Assembly: GCF_019649055.1 (NCBI RefSeq)
Contig: NW_026570275.1
Coordinates: forward strand, 744,001-808,000
From: Paramacrobiotus metropolitanus
Lineage: Eukaryota; Tardigrada; Eutardigrada; Parachela; Macrobiotidae
Direction of reading: 5' to 3'
DNA length: 64,000 nucleotides
Shown here: positions 33,599-43,628 of the stretch, piece by piece
Layout of the letters: each line of letters starts with the position of its first letter
Position numbering within the stretch: the first letter of the stretch is position 1
Notes under the pieces: model-generated
Database searches by the model: none
Told to the model about the DNA's origin: nothing
What the model saw: only the letters and a program-made list of their open reading frames with translations
Position numbers and translations under genes: made by a program

Positions 33599-34038
33599 TT
33601 TCGCTTTGTAGCACTCTTAATATCCTTAATTGTAAATCAATGCATTTCCGATAAGATTGAAGTTCACGGAACAAAAAAATGCCGCATGGCCCAACAAAGC
33701 GCTTACGTGCAGCACGCAGCATTAACGTAAGCGTTATCGCCAATTCCTTGACTTCCGGCATATCTGCACCTTTATGATTAATAACTAACTTGTAGTGCCA
33801 CTTCGCGCGTTTGCTGACGCGATGACAGAAGAGGTGCACCAGCAGGCTGTGGAAATAGCAGAATTCCTTAACCAATTTGATAAATAATGTTGTTTTCATT
33901 AGCTGAATAAATTGCATTGAGTTCCCTGTAATTTCGCATTCTTTAAAAACTTTTCAGCACAGATAACTAACGCTTTAAAGGCTTAACTTATTAACCGAAT
34001 AATCGTGAATAAATTTTGCTCTCTTTGTTGATACACTG
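33599..34038 (+). other. possible small downstream exons of the JmjC relic
   Basis: A stretch at 33656-33728 is open and followed by a donor (AAC|GTAAGC). Another at about 33797-33891 follows a good branch/acceptor (CTAACTTGTAG) and ends with TAA. The phases do not join cleanly, consistent with decay. A 180-codon minus-strand frame (33375-33917) is antisense to this and is not a gene. Confidence 0.25.
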
Positions 34039-34341
34039 TATGCGACGTTTGCCGGAAAATTTCCAACTTGTCGTGTCGCAGCACCAGACGCAGAACGGGT
34101 TTCCGAGTATGAGAAAGGCACGCGAACAGCGCAGCGAGTACAGATCCGCCATCTGCTCACCGTGGCATGTTATCCCAAAAAGATGCAGATTTTGAGGGAT
34201 GCCGTCTTCGATCGTATTGAAGTCGGAGACGCGGTATCAGTACACGCGCTGGCTCCTGGGAGGCACGCCACTCCACTGTTCCGTGTGCTCTTCACTCCAG
34301 ACGGATGCGAGAAGCGATGCCATTGCGTTCCAGTGGTGTGA
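34039..34341 (+). CDS. exon-like open stretch, unrecognised
   Basis: One hundred codons are open with a globular composition (RIEVGDAVSVHALAPGRHA, FRVLFTPDGCEKRCHC). There is no start codon, and no acceptor is obvious at its left edge. It might be the last exon of the JmjC relic or of another gene. Confidence 0.22.
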   Translation, partial: YATFAGKFPTCRVAAPDAERVSEYEKGTRTAQRVQIRHLLTVACYPKKMQILRDAVFDRIEVGDAVSVHALAPGRHATPLFRVLFTPDGCEKRCHCVPVV

Positions 34342-36459
34342 CTACGGAAAGCCACTGGTACCACTGGTGCCCTTGAGTTTATCCGGGATAGAAAATTATC
34401 TGACCAAGGGGCGTCAGATGAGAAGACTGGTGTGTACTCTTAATGTCGTATATATTTGCATGAAACGATGAGTTTTTCAATTTATAGATCTATTTTTTTT
34501 ATTTGATAAGTTTACATTTTACAATCATGTACAATTGGTCTTATTCCCAGGCTGTAGACATCAAAGAAGGCATGAGTGCCCTTTAGCCAGGCGGAAGTAC
34601 TAGCGGAAGAGTTCCCATCGGTGGAAGCACTGATCAGCCACGTTGGATGGTGTCAGCCTGTCCGCAGCCAGTAGCGGTGACATAACTGCGGCGGTCAGCA
34701 CTTGCACCACAGCTGCCGTAAGAGGAGTCCTTTAAATAATACATGTGCTCGAAAAATACATTCGACACACTCCGTTCCCGCGCTGCCGCTTTTCCGTAGC
34801 GGTTGTTGCGCCTTCCTAATAGTGTACTGTGCCGGCTGAATGCCGTTACACCAGTTTGGTGGAGTCTGATTTAACCGTTGATCCGTGCGCCTCTTTTAGC
34901 GCTTCGTCTCCTGTGACCCACGGCCTCGATCCCTTTGTGGGATTCTCGCCGAGTAGCGGGAGCTACAGCGCAAGTTCTCCGTCTGGAATACTCGCACCGA
35001 CACTGCCCGCCGTCTGAACTGTTGAACTCTTTCCCAGCGCTGGTTACAGCACAGGCCCCTCGGGAGACGCTGCACCGATGCCAAGGCTGGTAATCCGTCG
35101 ATAAGGAGGTTGCACCGCTTGTGGTGTTGCGCGTTGCTGTTCCGCACACACCAGTGCTTTACTGGTAAAAAGGCCAAATATGCCAAATCAAATCAAATCA
35201 AATCAAATCAATTCACAAATAAGAGAACCGCTGTCGGTTTTGCTACCATCTACAGACAGATCAATGTGATCATATACGGCAACCAGAACAGAACTGATTC
35301 CGCGTAGTGAGCAATGCTACCTGTATTGCTAACAGCGAAAATAACACGCGATGCCGCGTAGCTAATTGCTGACTTTTGATAATAGTGAAAGTCTGGAGAA
35401 CAGAAAACCAACACTGCGCGATACAGCGCGAACATCAAACGGGGAGCCAAATCAACGCTGCTCCGCACGTGGGCTAAGTGCTGCCCACAAGGCACCGTCA
35501 GCCAATCAGAGGCGAGACACAACACAACACGGACACGTCATCGGTGGCGCAGCGTTGCGAGTGTGAACGCTGGTGATCCCTCGCTCACATAACAGTTCAC
35601 TTATTTGATTTGCGAAGCCACTCAAATCATGAAGCAAGGCTTTGAGAGAGGAAAAACAGGTGACGTGGTATTTTACTCGAAAACAGACCTCATAATATGG
35701 TGACACAGAAATGATTTAGACTGAAGGTAGGCTAGCCAGGAAAAAGAGCCAGTGGGACAGGTTAAACACACAGCTTATCAAAAGAGTTGGAAATTTCGAG
35801 GAACTGGCCACCAAACGCGGATGCGATCTGGTCAACGAGGCACATTCACCAGTACTGGGCATGAACAGCTCACATCCGTGTTGACCTTCTCAGTTGGTTC
35901 GATCTCAGGAGCCAGTATAAAATTGCCAGTAGCTGCGTTGGGTTTCACTGATAATTTTGTTAATCCCGAAATCTATACCAGTAATCAATTTTTTCGCCTA
36001 CAGACGAAGAAAAGGGTGATAATTCTTTTTCGATCTTTGGTTAAAGTGGCTGTCTTTGTACAATATATTAGAGCAACTGTTGATAATTCAAATAATTAAA
36101 ACTTTATTTAACTGGTCAGTCTGAGCGAAATGATGAGTCACTGCTGGCTAGTGGGTTTACGGTGTTTAACGGTGTGATGTGAGACGGTGAAACTGGTCGC
36201 TGATCAGTCAGTGATTGAGTAACTTTTCTAAATTTGAATAAACTGGTCCATGGACATTCTGCGTTCGTTCGGTCAAAATAACCTCTCGTTCTTCCACCTA
36301 ATCACGCAGCATTATTCCAGGAAAACAGTAAGACCATTTCCTGTTCATGAGCTTCCTAATTGCAAACAACTAAACCGCCAACATCGGTCTGTTTAGCGGC
36401 GTGGCGCGGCGTGTAGCCAACCCACAGTAAACGGGAGCACACCGTCATAATTCCGTTGT
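34342..36459. other. no gene; short microsatellite
   Basis: A (CAAAT)n microsatellite of five units lies at 35184-35210. Frames up to 115 codons (35752-36099) show no motif. Nothing else can be supported. Confidence 0.5.
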
Positions 36460-36705
36460 ATGGCGCTTCCTGTCGACAAGGATCGCAAAGAGCCTCCTTC
36501 GGAACCCAACGTAGAGACTGACTGGACTTTGGTGCAGCATCGTAGTGCAAAGCGTATGTGCAGTAGTGTCCCAGAGCGAAGTATAGAAGCAGATCATCAG
36601 CAGTACTCTGGATCAGAAGCCGTAGCGTACAGGATCTCGTGGGCAGACTACAAACGTTGGAAGCGACGCGAACAGGACCGAAAGGGTATGCACTATTATC
36701 CCTGA
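36460..36705 (+). CDS. unrecognised 81-codon frame with possible splice donor
   Basis: Starts with ATG, is rich in charged residues (ETDWTLVQHRSAKRMCSS, DYKRWKRREQDRKG) and meets a possible donor, G|GTATGC, near its end. No domain is recognised. It precedes element A by about 350 bp and may be unrelated to it. Confidence 0.22.
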   Translation: MALPVDKDRKEPPSEPNVETDWTLVQHRSAKRMCSSVPERSIEADHQQYSGSEAVAYRISWADYKRWKRREQDRKGMHYYP

Positions 36706-37054
36706 ATCGTTAACCAAGAGATCGTAAGGTTTTGGAGCAGGATTTAATTGCGAAGACCCACGTATCGAAGAATCATTTCACTCGTATTGATGGCTGATAT
36801 TTTAACGTAGTGCAGTATCCTGTATGTCTATACTCGTATGAATTACTTTTAAAGCATTCGTGTGAAATTTTGTGAAAGTTTCTGGTTAAAATTCGTATGA
36901 ATATTATCGCGACATATTCCACACTGATGTGTTTAGTGGAAAGTTCGTAGAAGGCAGAATTTTCACCTTTTGTGTGGATTTTCCGAAACGTGCCTAGACG
37001 TGCAAGATTTGCATGTAAGCTTGAGATTGTAAATCGTGATAGGCGAGCGTCGGC
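36706..37054 (+). other. leader region upstream of element A gag
   Basis: AT-rich sequence with repeated ATTCGTATGAAT-like words. It may contain the leader or a decayed 5' LTR of element A. No matching 3' LTR is found after 46.8 kb. Confidence 0.3.
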
Positions 37055-37737
37055 ATGTCGACCACTGAACCGACAGCGCGAGGCAGCGCCGATAGAACTA
37101 AAGATGAGGAACTGGAAGCAGAGCGCAGACAGATCGTAGAGTTGTTGACTCAAGTGAAACGGGAGAAAGTTAACGAAATTGCCAGTAGAATTAGTGCAGT
37201 ACTAAAAGTAACGATGAATAATAATGAAGCTGTAGAGCACATTGCTAATTACTGTATTCAGACTGGAATTTCGTATGAAGATCTAAAAGCAACTGCAGAC
37301 ATTGAGGATTCGGATTATTGGCGTAGAGGTAAAAAGCCTGAAGAAGCTGGAAACGTATTGGGCACTGAACGTGCAGGTGATAATGTGCAGTCAGAGTGTG
37401 ATCGTATTGCGAATCAACTTCGAAGTAATTTAGCGGAAGCAGATCTGGCAGCAGTTTCGAAACTACTTAAGTTTAAAGATGCAGAGGTTGCAGAGAATTT
37501 TAATGATTTGCAAAATCGTTTGATACGGTTGGAAAGAGAAAATATCCATTTGGGGAATAAGACTATCAATATAGAAGACGAAGAAGCCGAAATTGATGTG
37601 AAGACAACTGATAATGAGAGTACGTATGAACCGGTTAATACTGAACGTAACCAAACCGACAGAAATAATGCAAGTTCGCAAAACGTAACAAGTACAGATA
37701 TTATTTCGTTAATTTCGGCATTAAATTCGTATGTTAT
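37055..37737 (+). pseudogene. element A gag, 5' part, cut by insertion of element B
   Basis: The ATG-started frame encodes a charged, helical N-terminal gag region with coiled-coil-like heptads (DEELEAERRQIVELLTQVKR; LQNRLIRLERENIHLG) followed by an acidic/Asn/Thr-rich linker. Reading enters the LTR of element B at 37738 and stops at 37759. The same reading frame resumes at 43629 once element B and one copy of the 4-bp target duplication are discounted. This shows that gag was intact when B inserted. Confidence 0.7.
37734..37737. repeat. target-site duplication TTAT of element B (partner 43629-43632)
   Basis: TTAT directly precedes the outer TGTTACG of element B and again directly follows the outer CGTAACA at its right end. 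Four-base duplications are usual for Ty3/gypsy integrases. Confidence 0.75.
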
Positions 37738-37964
37738 TGTTACGATAATGTATCGTTAATGTATAATTGCCCTTGAGCAATTCTGATGTACCGGTTTCCG
37801 ATCCATGTCTTCACACATCTGACTGTGCGTGCGACTGTGCGTTCTCTACAATACAATACTGCTGTCTAGTACTTAAGCATGCCGTTGAACGCTGTGCATC
37901 ACGTCTGTCTTAGCATACGCTAATAGCACGGTTTATACATGTACCAATAAAGTACCATGTATCT
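37738..37964 (-). repeat. element B terminal repeat, 3' side
   Basis: Two hundred and twenty-seven bp, starting TGTTACGATAATG on the plus strand. In element orientation it directly follows a polypurine tract, as a 3' LTR should. It differs at about five places from the right-hand copy, which is its inverted complement. It contains AATAAA (37947-37952 region, plus strand) near one end and TATAAA on the other strand. Confidence 0.85.
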
Positions 37965-37974
37965 CCCTCCTTAG
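37963..37974 (-). promoter_or_regulatory. polypurine tract of element B
   Basis: On the minus strand CTAAGGAGGGAG lies at the inner edge of the left terminal repeat. Such tracts prime plus-strand DNA synthesis. Element C has a near-identical tract (AAGGAGGGAGG). Confidence 0.7.
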
Positions 37975-38017
37975 AAAAATGCTGTCCTCAGCATATGCGC
38001 GTTCGGAAATTATAGCG

Positions 38018-41000
38018 TTAAGTCGGAGCGTCGTTGGTTTCATTTTCATGGTCGGCAATTTCTTTTTCATGGTCAAGTTGATTGGCAGGTCCGTTATTCA
38101 CTCTTTCGTCGATTTTAAAATCAGGTTCCGCTTCCGCATTATCGTTGCTTGCGTAGACAATATTTTCTTCGTCGTCGTTGTTTTCCTTTCTTTCGTTAAA
38201 TGGTCGAAGTCGTTCGACGTGGACGATATCCGTTTTCTTTCTTCCATGCCTGTTTTTAATTTCATAATTAACGTTATTTATTTGACGAATTACCTCCCAT
38301 GGTCCATGCCATTTCCGTAATAATTTTGTGGTTAATTTTCTATTTTCTTTGGCAGTCGTCGGCTGACGATCTTCATTATGTAACTTCGGTGGTGTCCGTA
38401 GTAGAACAAGATCGCCGGGGGAATAAACTGTTGATTCTCGTTTCTCGTTATGTCGCGGTGCAGTTTTATCGTGCGCCGTATTCACACGAAGTTTTGCGAG
38501 TTCTTGCGCTGCTGTTATCCAAGTATGCACCTGCTTGACGTAATCGTTAACATTATCCACCACATCAAAACCATCAAACTGTAGTTGCATATCGAGTGGA
38601 AAAACGGGTTGTCGGCCATATATCAATTCAAACGGCGAAAATTTTATCGTTTCATTTTTAACTGTATTTACATACCAGATAATTGCCGGTATGAATTTAT
38701 CCCAATCACGGTGGTTATTAGACACTTAATGAGATATCGCTATACTTATCGTGCGGTTCATTCGTTCGGTCAGGCCGTTGCACTGCGGATGATATGCAGT
38801 GGTAGTTGCATGTTCAATGCCAAAATATTTTAATAAATTATTAATTAACGAATTAACAAAATGTTTCCCCTTGTCTGATAAAATCCGTTGCGGTGTACCG
38901 TGCCGGTACATAATTTGCTCAACGAGAAAATGTGCGGCGTTGGCAGCCGTTGCATTTCTTACCGGTCTCGCTTCTACCCACTTGGTCAGGTGATCAACTG
39001 CCACCACGAGGTACATATTTCCTTCGAACTTCTTGTAAACGGACCTAGATAATCAATTCCTACCGTATGGAATGGTCCGAATACCGGAATCGGTTGCAGG
39101 TAGCCTGGTGGGCGATGATTTAGCGATTTCGCAATCTGGCATGATTGACAGGAAGTCACGTAATTGAATACATCACGTATGCAATTTTGCCAGTAGTATT
39201 TCTGGTGGATTTTCTCGTATGTCCGAGAAATGCCAAAATGTCCAGAGTTGTCATGCGCATTTTCGAGGATTGTCCGTTGCATGCTTTTGGGAATTACCAT
39301 CAGGAACTGCATCTGATTATCACGGTAAACAATACGATACAGCAAATTACCTCGTATGCAGAAATGGATTCTCTTCTGCCTGTAATCATTCGTAGTGGTA
39401 TCGGCGGTCAGGGTAGCAATTATTTTGGCACAGTAATCGTCTTCAATTTGCATCTGGGAAATGTCATATGTCTTGAGGAAAAATAGCGGGGCGGTTAATT
39501 GATGTTTTTTCGGGACGTTATGAGTGTCAAACGGAAAGCGCGATAAGCAATCGGCCATTTTATTGGCTTTACCTGGTCGGTAACCGATTTTAAAATTATA
39601 TGGGCGTAGGCGTAACACCCATCTTGCTAGTCTTCCAGTTGGATTTTTACTTTTAATTAATCCACATAGGACGTTGTGATCAGTAATGATCTGAAACGTT
39701 TTTCCGGGATTTCCGACGTAACTGTGGAAATGTTCGACACCGAAGACGACAGCGGCAAGCTCCTGTTCCGTGACAGAGTAGTTTTTCTCGCTTGGTGATA
39801 GGCTTCGCGAAGCCTGGGCCAATGCTTTAGCGTCTCCGTTTTCATCCACTTGGTTAAGGACTGCTCCAAGGCCGAGCATTGATGCGTCAGTTTCCAGAAT
39901 TAATTTTTTATTTTGGTCAAAGTGGACGAGTAGCGGCCGGTTTGTTAACTGCGACTTGAGTGTCTCGAAAGCTGTTTGCTGTTCCTCTCCCCAATTAAAG
40001 GGCTGATCTTTTTGCGTCAATTTGTTAAGCGGGTTTGCAACCATGGAGAAATCTTTCACGAACTTACGGTAGTGATTCGCTGCTCCCATGAACGAACGTA
40101 GACTGGTCAGGTCAGTCGGACGAGGAATTTTCTGGATTGCGAGCACTTTTGCTTTGTCCGGTTGGATGCCTTCTTGTGTTACCGTATGTCCAAGGAAGTT
40201 CAGTGTAGTGCATCCAAAGAAGCATTTGGACGGTTTTAGCATTAAACTTGCGTATTGAAACCGGATTAGGACATCTTCCAAGTGCCGTAAATGTTCGTTA
40301 AACGTAGGGCTGTAGACCTGAACATCGTCTAAGTAAACGATTACGTATTTGAATTTTATGTCGCCAAGGACACTGTCCATTAAGTGGCAAAACGTAGCGG
40401 GCGCGTTGCAGAGCCCGAACGGCATGACTTCAAAACGGTATAGACCGTCTGGAGTCAGAAATCCCGTTTTGTCTTTGGAACCTTCTGCCATAGCTACCTG
40501 AAGATAGCCTGATAACAAATCCAAACCTGTGAACCATTTCGCTCCTTGCAGGACATCGAGGCAGTCATCTATCCTGGGTAACGGATAGGAATCTTTTTTC
40601 GTGATTTCGTTGATCGGTCTGTAGTCGATACAGAGTCGGAGGTCTTAGGGCTTCTTGGGAACGAGGACGATGTTGCATGCCCATTCGGAATTGCAGGAAG
40701 AAGTAATTTCTTCTTCCAACCATTCTTTAATTTGCGTGTTTATGAAATCTCTTTGCCAGGGGGCGTGACGACGTAACTGTTCACGAATCGGAGGGTGCGT
40801 ACCAGTGTCAATGCTGTGCTTAATTTTATTTGTACGGCCAACTTTCTTGGTTTGCGACAGGAATAAGGTGCGATACTTGTAAAGTAATTTCGTCATGGCG
40901 TTCTGCTGTTCGGCGTTCATTTCACCAAAATTGAATTGTTTTGCGAACTCTTGAATCGGAATTTCTGTTCCTGGATTTTTCGAAGCTTCGATTAATAAGT

Positions 41001-41726
41001 CTGTCTGGCTTATTAATTTAATTGATTCATTCTCTTTCTGGTCCGGACGGGTTCCACTTGCGCAATCAGGGGGCGGCGAGAAAAGATTTGTGGAAAAATC
41101 GGTACCTGGGGCCGCGGGCACAGTAGGACATGCTGCAGACATGGTATTCCTCTGGCTAATTTCGAAATCTTTACAAACGACTTCCGATCCAGAACATGTA
41201 TTGTTGATGTTGGGTTGCGCGCATTTTACATGCTCTATTTCTGTAGCAATCTGCTTAGACTCGTGTATGACAGTGTATGACGTCGGGAGACGAACACAGT
41301 CAACTTCGAGAGAATCCCAGGTTTTAGGATTAATTAACAATTTCTTTGCGAAACTGACCAGGAAAGGGGAATTATTTAAATAATCATTTCCCACTAAAAT
41401 TTGAAATGGAAAATCCTTCACGATTCCAAAAGTGACGTTGGTTGAGTAACCAAGAATTCTGAGTTCGAGCTGACATGCCTTCGCCGGACGAACAATGTTG
41501 TTCGTAACTGTGGCTAATGATGGGCCCTTCCATGAAATATTATGTAAATTATGTTCGAGGGCAAATTCTTCGTTAATGAGCGATACACCAGAACCGGTGT
41601 CTATAATTGCAGTGACGGGCTCGTTAAAAATATATAATATGAATGATAAAGCGCCTGTCGCGAAACTGCTTAATGGAATTAGCGATGCAGTGCAGTCAAC
41701 CTCACGAGCCTTGGAAGTTGCGGCTG
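38018..41726 (-). pseudogene. pol: element B pol: protease, reverse transcriptase, RNase H, integrase (three lesions)
   Basis: Read in the -1 frame after gag, the protease has AIIDTGSGVSLI and later QILVGNDYL. Reverse transcriptase has VIVYLDDVQVYS (catalytic YLDD). RNase H has ETDASMLGLGAV, EQELAAVVFG and ITDHNVL. Integrase has the His-His-Cys-Cys finger (HDNSGHFG...CQSCQ), catalytic Asp in VGIDYLG and LSDKGKHF and Glu in NGLTERMNR, and ends with the GPW/Y module (KWHGPWEVIRQ) and an acidic tail. Three lesions break it: TAA at 40645-40647 in early reverse transcriptase, a frameshift near 39017-39045 in integrase, and TAA at 38726-38728. Everything else is intact, so the element died recently. 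Confidence 0.85.
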
Positions 41727-43277
41727 TTAGTTTAAATCATTCTGCGAAAACTCAGTTATTTGAGCTCGCTCAACGGCCATCTCCGGCTGGATTGCACGTT
41801 GTGCCATACGTTTGCGACAGTCTTCGTACGTATGCCCGATAACCTTGCAAAAATTGCAAAATTTTCGTCTACCATTCCTGTTGGCGTTAAAACGATTATT
41901 TCCTCTTCCGTTGAATCCTCTCCCACGCTGACTATTGTGGCGGTTATTGTAATTGTTGCGGTAACCATTGCCATTATTCATTAGCTGCGAAAATTGTCGT
42001 TCCATTGCGGCCATCCGTTCCTCAATGCGTGACTCACTTTTTCCCTCAACTGTATTAGTAAACAGAGCAGCGACAACCGGATTTTTAATATACTGCGCTA
42101 CCTCCTTCCGGGCACTTTCCGCTTCATATTCTTTTTCTCGAGCGACAGTTTTAAGACGACCAAGAAATTCTGTTGGAGTTTTAGGCATTTCCTTTACCAA
42201 TCCTGTTTTCAAACTTGCCGGAAGTCCGTCAAACAATTTATTAACTACCTCTCTTTCGCTAGGCTTATCCGTAATTGAATTTAAATAACGCATTACGTTC
42301 GAGTAATACGCGTTCGGATTACCTGCATACGTTAGCGACCGTTTACTATCTTTCGCTAAGTCGTGGTCATAAATTTGTTTTGCAAATGCTTCCCTGAGGG
42401 CCTTACGCATTAAATCCCACGTATTATTTGTTACTGGAATTGTGTGATAGATGCGCAACGCAGTACCATTAAAACAACGATACAGGTTGTCTAAAGCATC
42501 TTTATCAGTCCAGTCATGTCGAAGAGCACACATTTCAAATTTTAGGAGCCAGTCCTCAAAGTCTTCATCTTCCTCATTGGCAAATTGAGGCAAATCTTTT
42601 GTTGGGACTTTCTTTCTGTTCACGACAGACATCTGCTGAATAACATCAGACGTCTTGCTGGCATTGTCAACGAGCTTCTGAAGTTCATAATTCTTTGTGG
42701 TAAGCTGCGCGACAGTTCGTTGCAATTCGACAATCGCATTAGCATGCGAGCCAAGGGCCTGATCGGTTCCGTTGCCCATTGTTGCTAATCGCTGGAGAAG
42801 ACTGTTGAAGAAAGCTGTTTTCGCCGGTGAGATGCGTTTGGCAGGCGGGGGCGCTTCCGGTGGCGTAGGGATGCGAGGCGTATGGAGAGTCGCTTCGTTA
42901 ATGATGTCACCGAGCGCTGACAGTGCCTGAGGTGACACACGTCTAATGGTGACTGGGGAAGAGTTGCTGCGTTCTGGGGACTTAGGGGTGTCGTCTGGTG
43001 GGGCTACTACTGCCTGATTACCAGCGTCTGGGATATTCTCCGCGAAATGTAGTTTACGATTTACTCTCTGCGCTTTCTGCAGATTTTCGTACTGTTGCTT
43101 ACCAGTAAGGGTTGAAAGGTGCTGACGGGACCGTCTTGTCGGACCAGGGTCGGAGACAGGGGATTCAAGAACGGGGATTGCGTCGGGATCGAGGTGAGGG
43201 TGTTTATGTTGGTCGGGCGAAGTTTCAACAATCGTACGGTCGGCGTTCTTCCTTTTGGTCGGGTCGAACGAAAACAT
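41727..43277 (-). CDS. gag: element B gag polyprotein, 516 aa, intact
   Basis: The frame starts with ATG and ends with TAA without interruption. It begins with a Pro/Ser-rich matrix-like region, then a short coiled-coil-like stretch (VELQRTVAQLTTKNYELQKLV). The capsid region typical of retrotransposon gag follows (FEDWLLKFEMCALRHDWTDKDAL ... PNAYYSNVMRYLNSI). The C-terminus has an Asn/Arg/Gly-rich segment and one zinc knuckle, CNFCKVIGHTYEDC (C-x2-C-x4-H-x4-C), which binds genomic RNA. The protein would assemble the particle. Expression of pol depends on the frameshift site at its last two codons. Confidence 0.85.
   Translation of the reverse strand: MFSFDPTKRKNADRTIVETSPDQHKHPHLDPDAIPVLESPVSDPGPTRRSRQHLSTLTGKQQYENLQKAQRVNRKLHFAENIPDAGNQAVVAPPDDTPKSPERSNSSPVTIRRVSPQALSALGDIINEATLHTPRIPTPPEAPPPAKRISPAKTAFFNSLLQRLATMGNGTDQALGSHANAIVELQRTVAQLTTKNYELQKLVDNASKTSDVIQQMSVVNRKKVPTKDLPQFANEEDEDFEDWLLKFEMCALRHDWTDKDALDNLYRCFNGTALRIYHTIPVTNNTWDLMRKALREAFAKQIYDHDLAKDSKRSLTYAGNPNAYYSNVMRYLNSITDKPSEREVVNKLFDGLPASLKTGLVKEMPKTPTEFLGRLKTVAREKEYEAESARKEVAQYIKNPVVAALFTNTVEGKSESRIEERMAAMERQFSQLMNNGNGYRNNYNNRHNSQRGRGFNGRGNNRFNANRNGRRKFCNFCKVIGHTYEDCRKRMAQRAIQPEMAVERAQITEFSQNDLN
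41730..41736 (-). promoter_or_regulatory. -1 ribosomal frameshift site UUUAAAC at gag-pol junction
   Basis: In gag phase the mRNA reads GAU UUA AAC UAA, so U UUA AAC is a canonical X-XXY-YYZ slippery heptamer. It is followed immediately by the gag stop. A one-base backward slip puts the next codon exactly at the first codon of the open pol frame (CUA ACA GCC). The pol frame has a stop just upstream, so no other entry point is open. Confidence 0.8.
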
Positions 43278-43380
43278 TGGCGTCTATCATACTGGTAGTG
43301 GACTTACCAAAAAGGTCATGGCTTAGGGATCCGTGTATTAAAGGGATGCGAGTCCGTTTTATACAGAAAGAATGTATAAC

Positions 43381-43398
43381 GGGCCACTGGAGCCACCA
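43381..43398 (-). promoter_or_regulatory. probable primer-binding site of element B
   Basis: On the minus strand TGGTGGCTCCAGTGG begins three bases inside the right terminal repeat. A TGG-started site next to the 5' LTR fits annealing of a tRNA CCA end. I cannot assign the tRNA by eye. Confidence 0.5.
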
Positions 43399-43401
43399 AA
43401 A

Positions 43402-43628
43402 TGATACATGGTACTTTATTGGTACATGTATAAACCGTGCTATTAGCGTATGCTAAGACAGACGTGATGCGCAGCGTTCAACGGCATGCTTAAGTACTAG
43501 ACATCAGTATTGTATTGTAGAGAACGCACAGTCGCACGCACAGTCAGATGTGTGAAGACATAGATCGGAAACCGGTACATCAGAATTACTCAAGGGCAAT
43601 TATACATTAACGATACATTATCGTAACA
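43402..43628 (-). repeat. element B terminal repeat, 5' side, inverted relative to the other
   Basis: Two hundred and twenty-seven bp ending CGTAACA on the plus strand, the inverted complement of 37738-37964. In element orientation it starts TG, ends CA and is followed by the primer-binding-like site. By itself it would pass for a normal 5' LTR; only comparison with the other end shows the inversion. Confidence 0.85.

Larger units (their letters stand above)
37738..43628 (-). mobile_element. element B: Ty3/gypsy retrotransposon with inverted LTRs
   Basis: This 5891-bp insertion lies within the gag of element A, flanked by TTAT. Coding is on the minus strand in the order gag, protease, reverse transcriptase, RNase H, integrase, the gene order of Ty3/gypsy. 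The terminal 227-bp repeats (37738-37964 and 43402-43628) are about 98% alike but point in opposite directions, whereas LTRs should be direct repeats. A polypurine tract abuts the left repeat and a primer-binding-like site the right one. Confidence 0.85.

Noticed and set aside
33375-33917. 180-codon minus-strand frame
   Set aside because: It is antisense to the JmjC block, which has recognisable motifs on the plus strand.
37738-43628. DIRS-like element (inverted terminal repeats)
   Set aside because: DIRS elements use a tyrosine recombinase and make no target duplication; here a DDE integrase with an HHCC finger and a 4-bp duplication are present.
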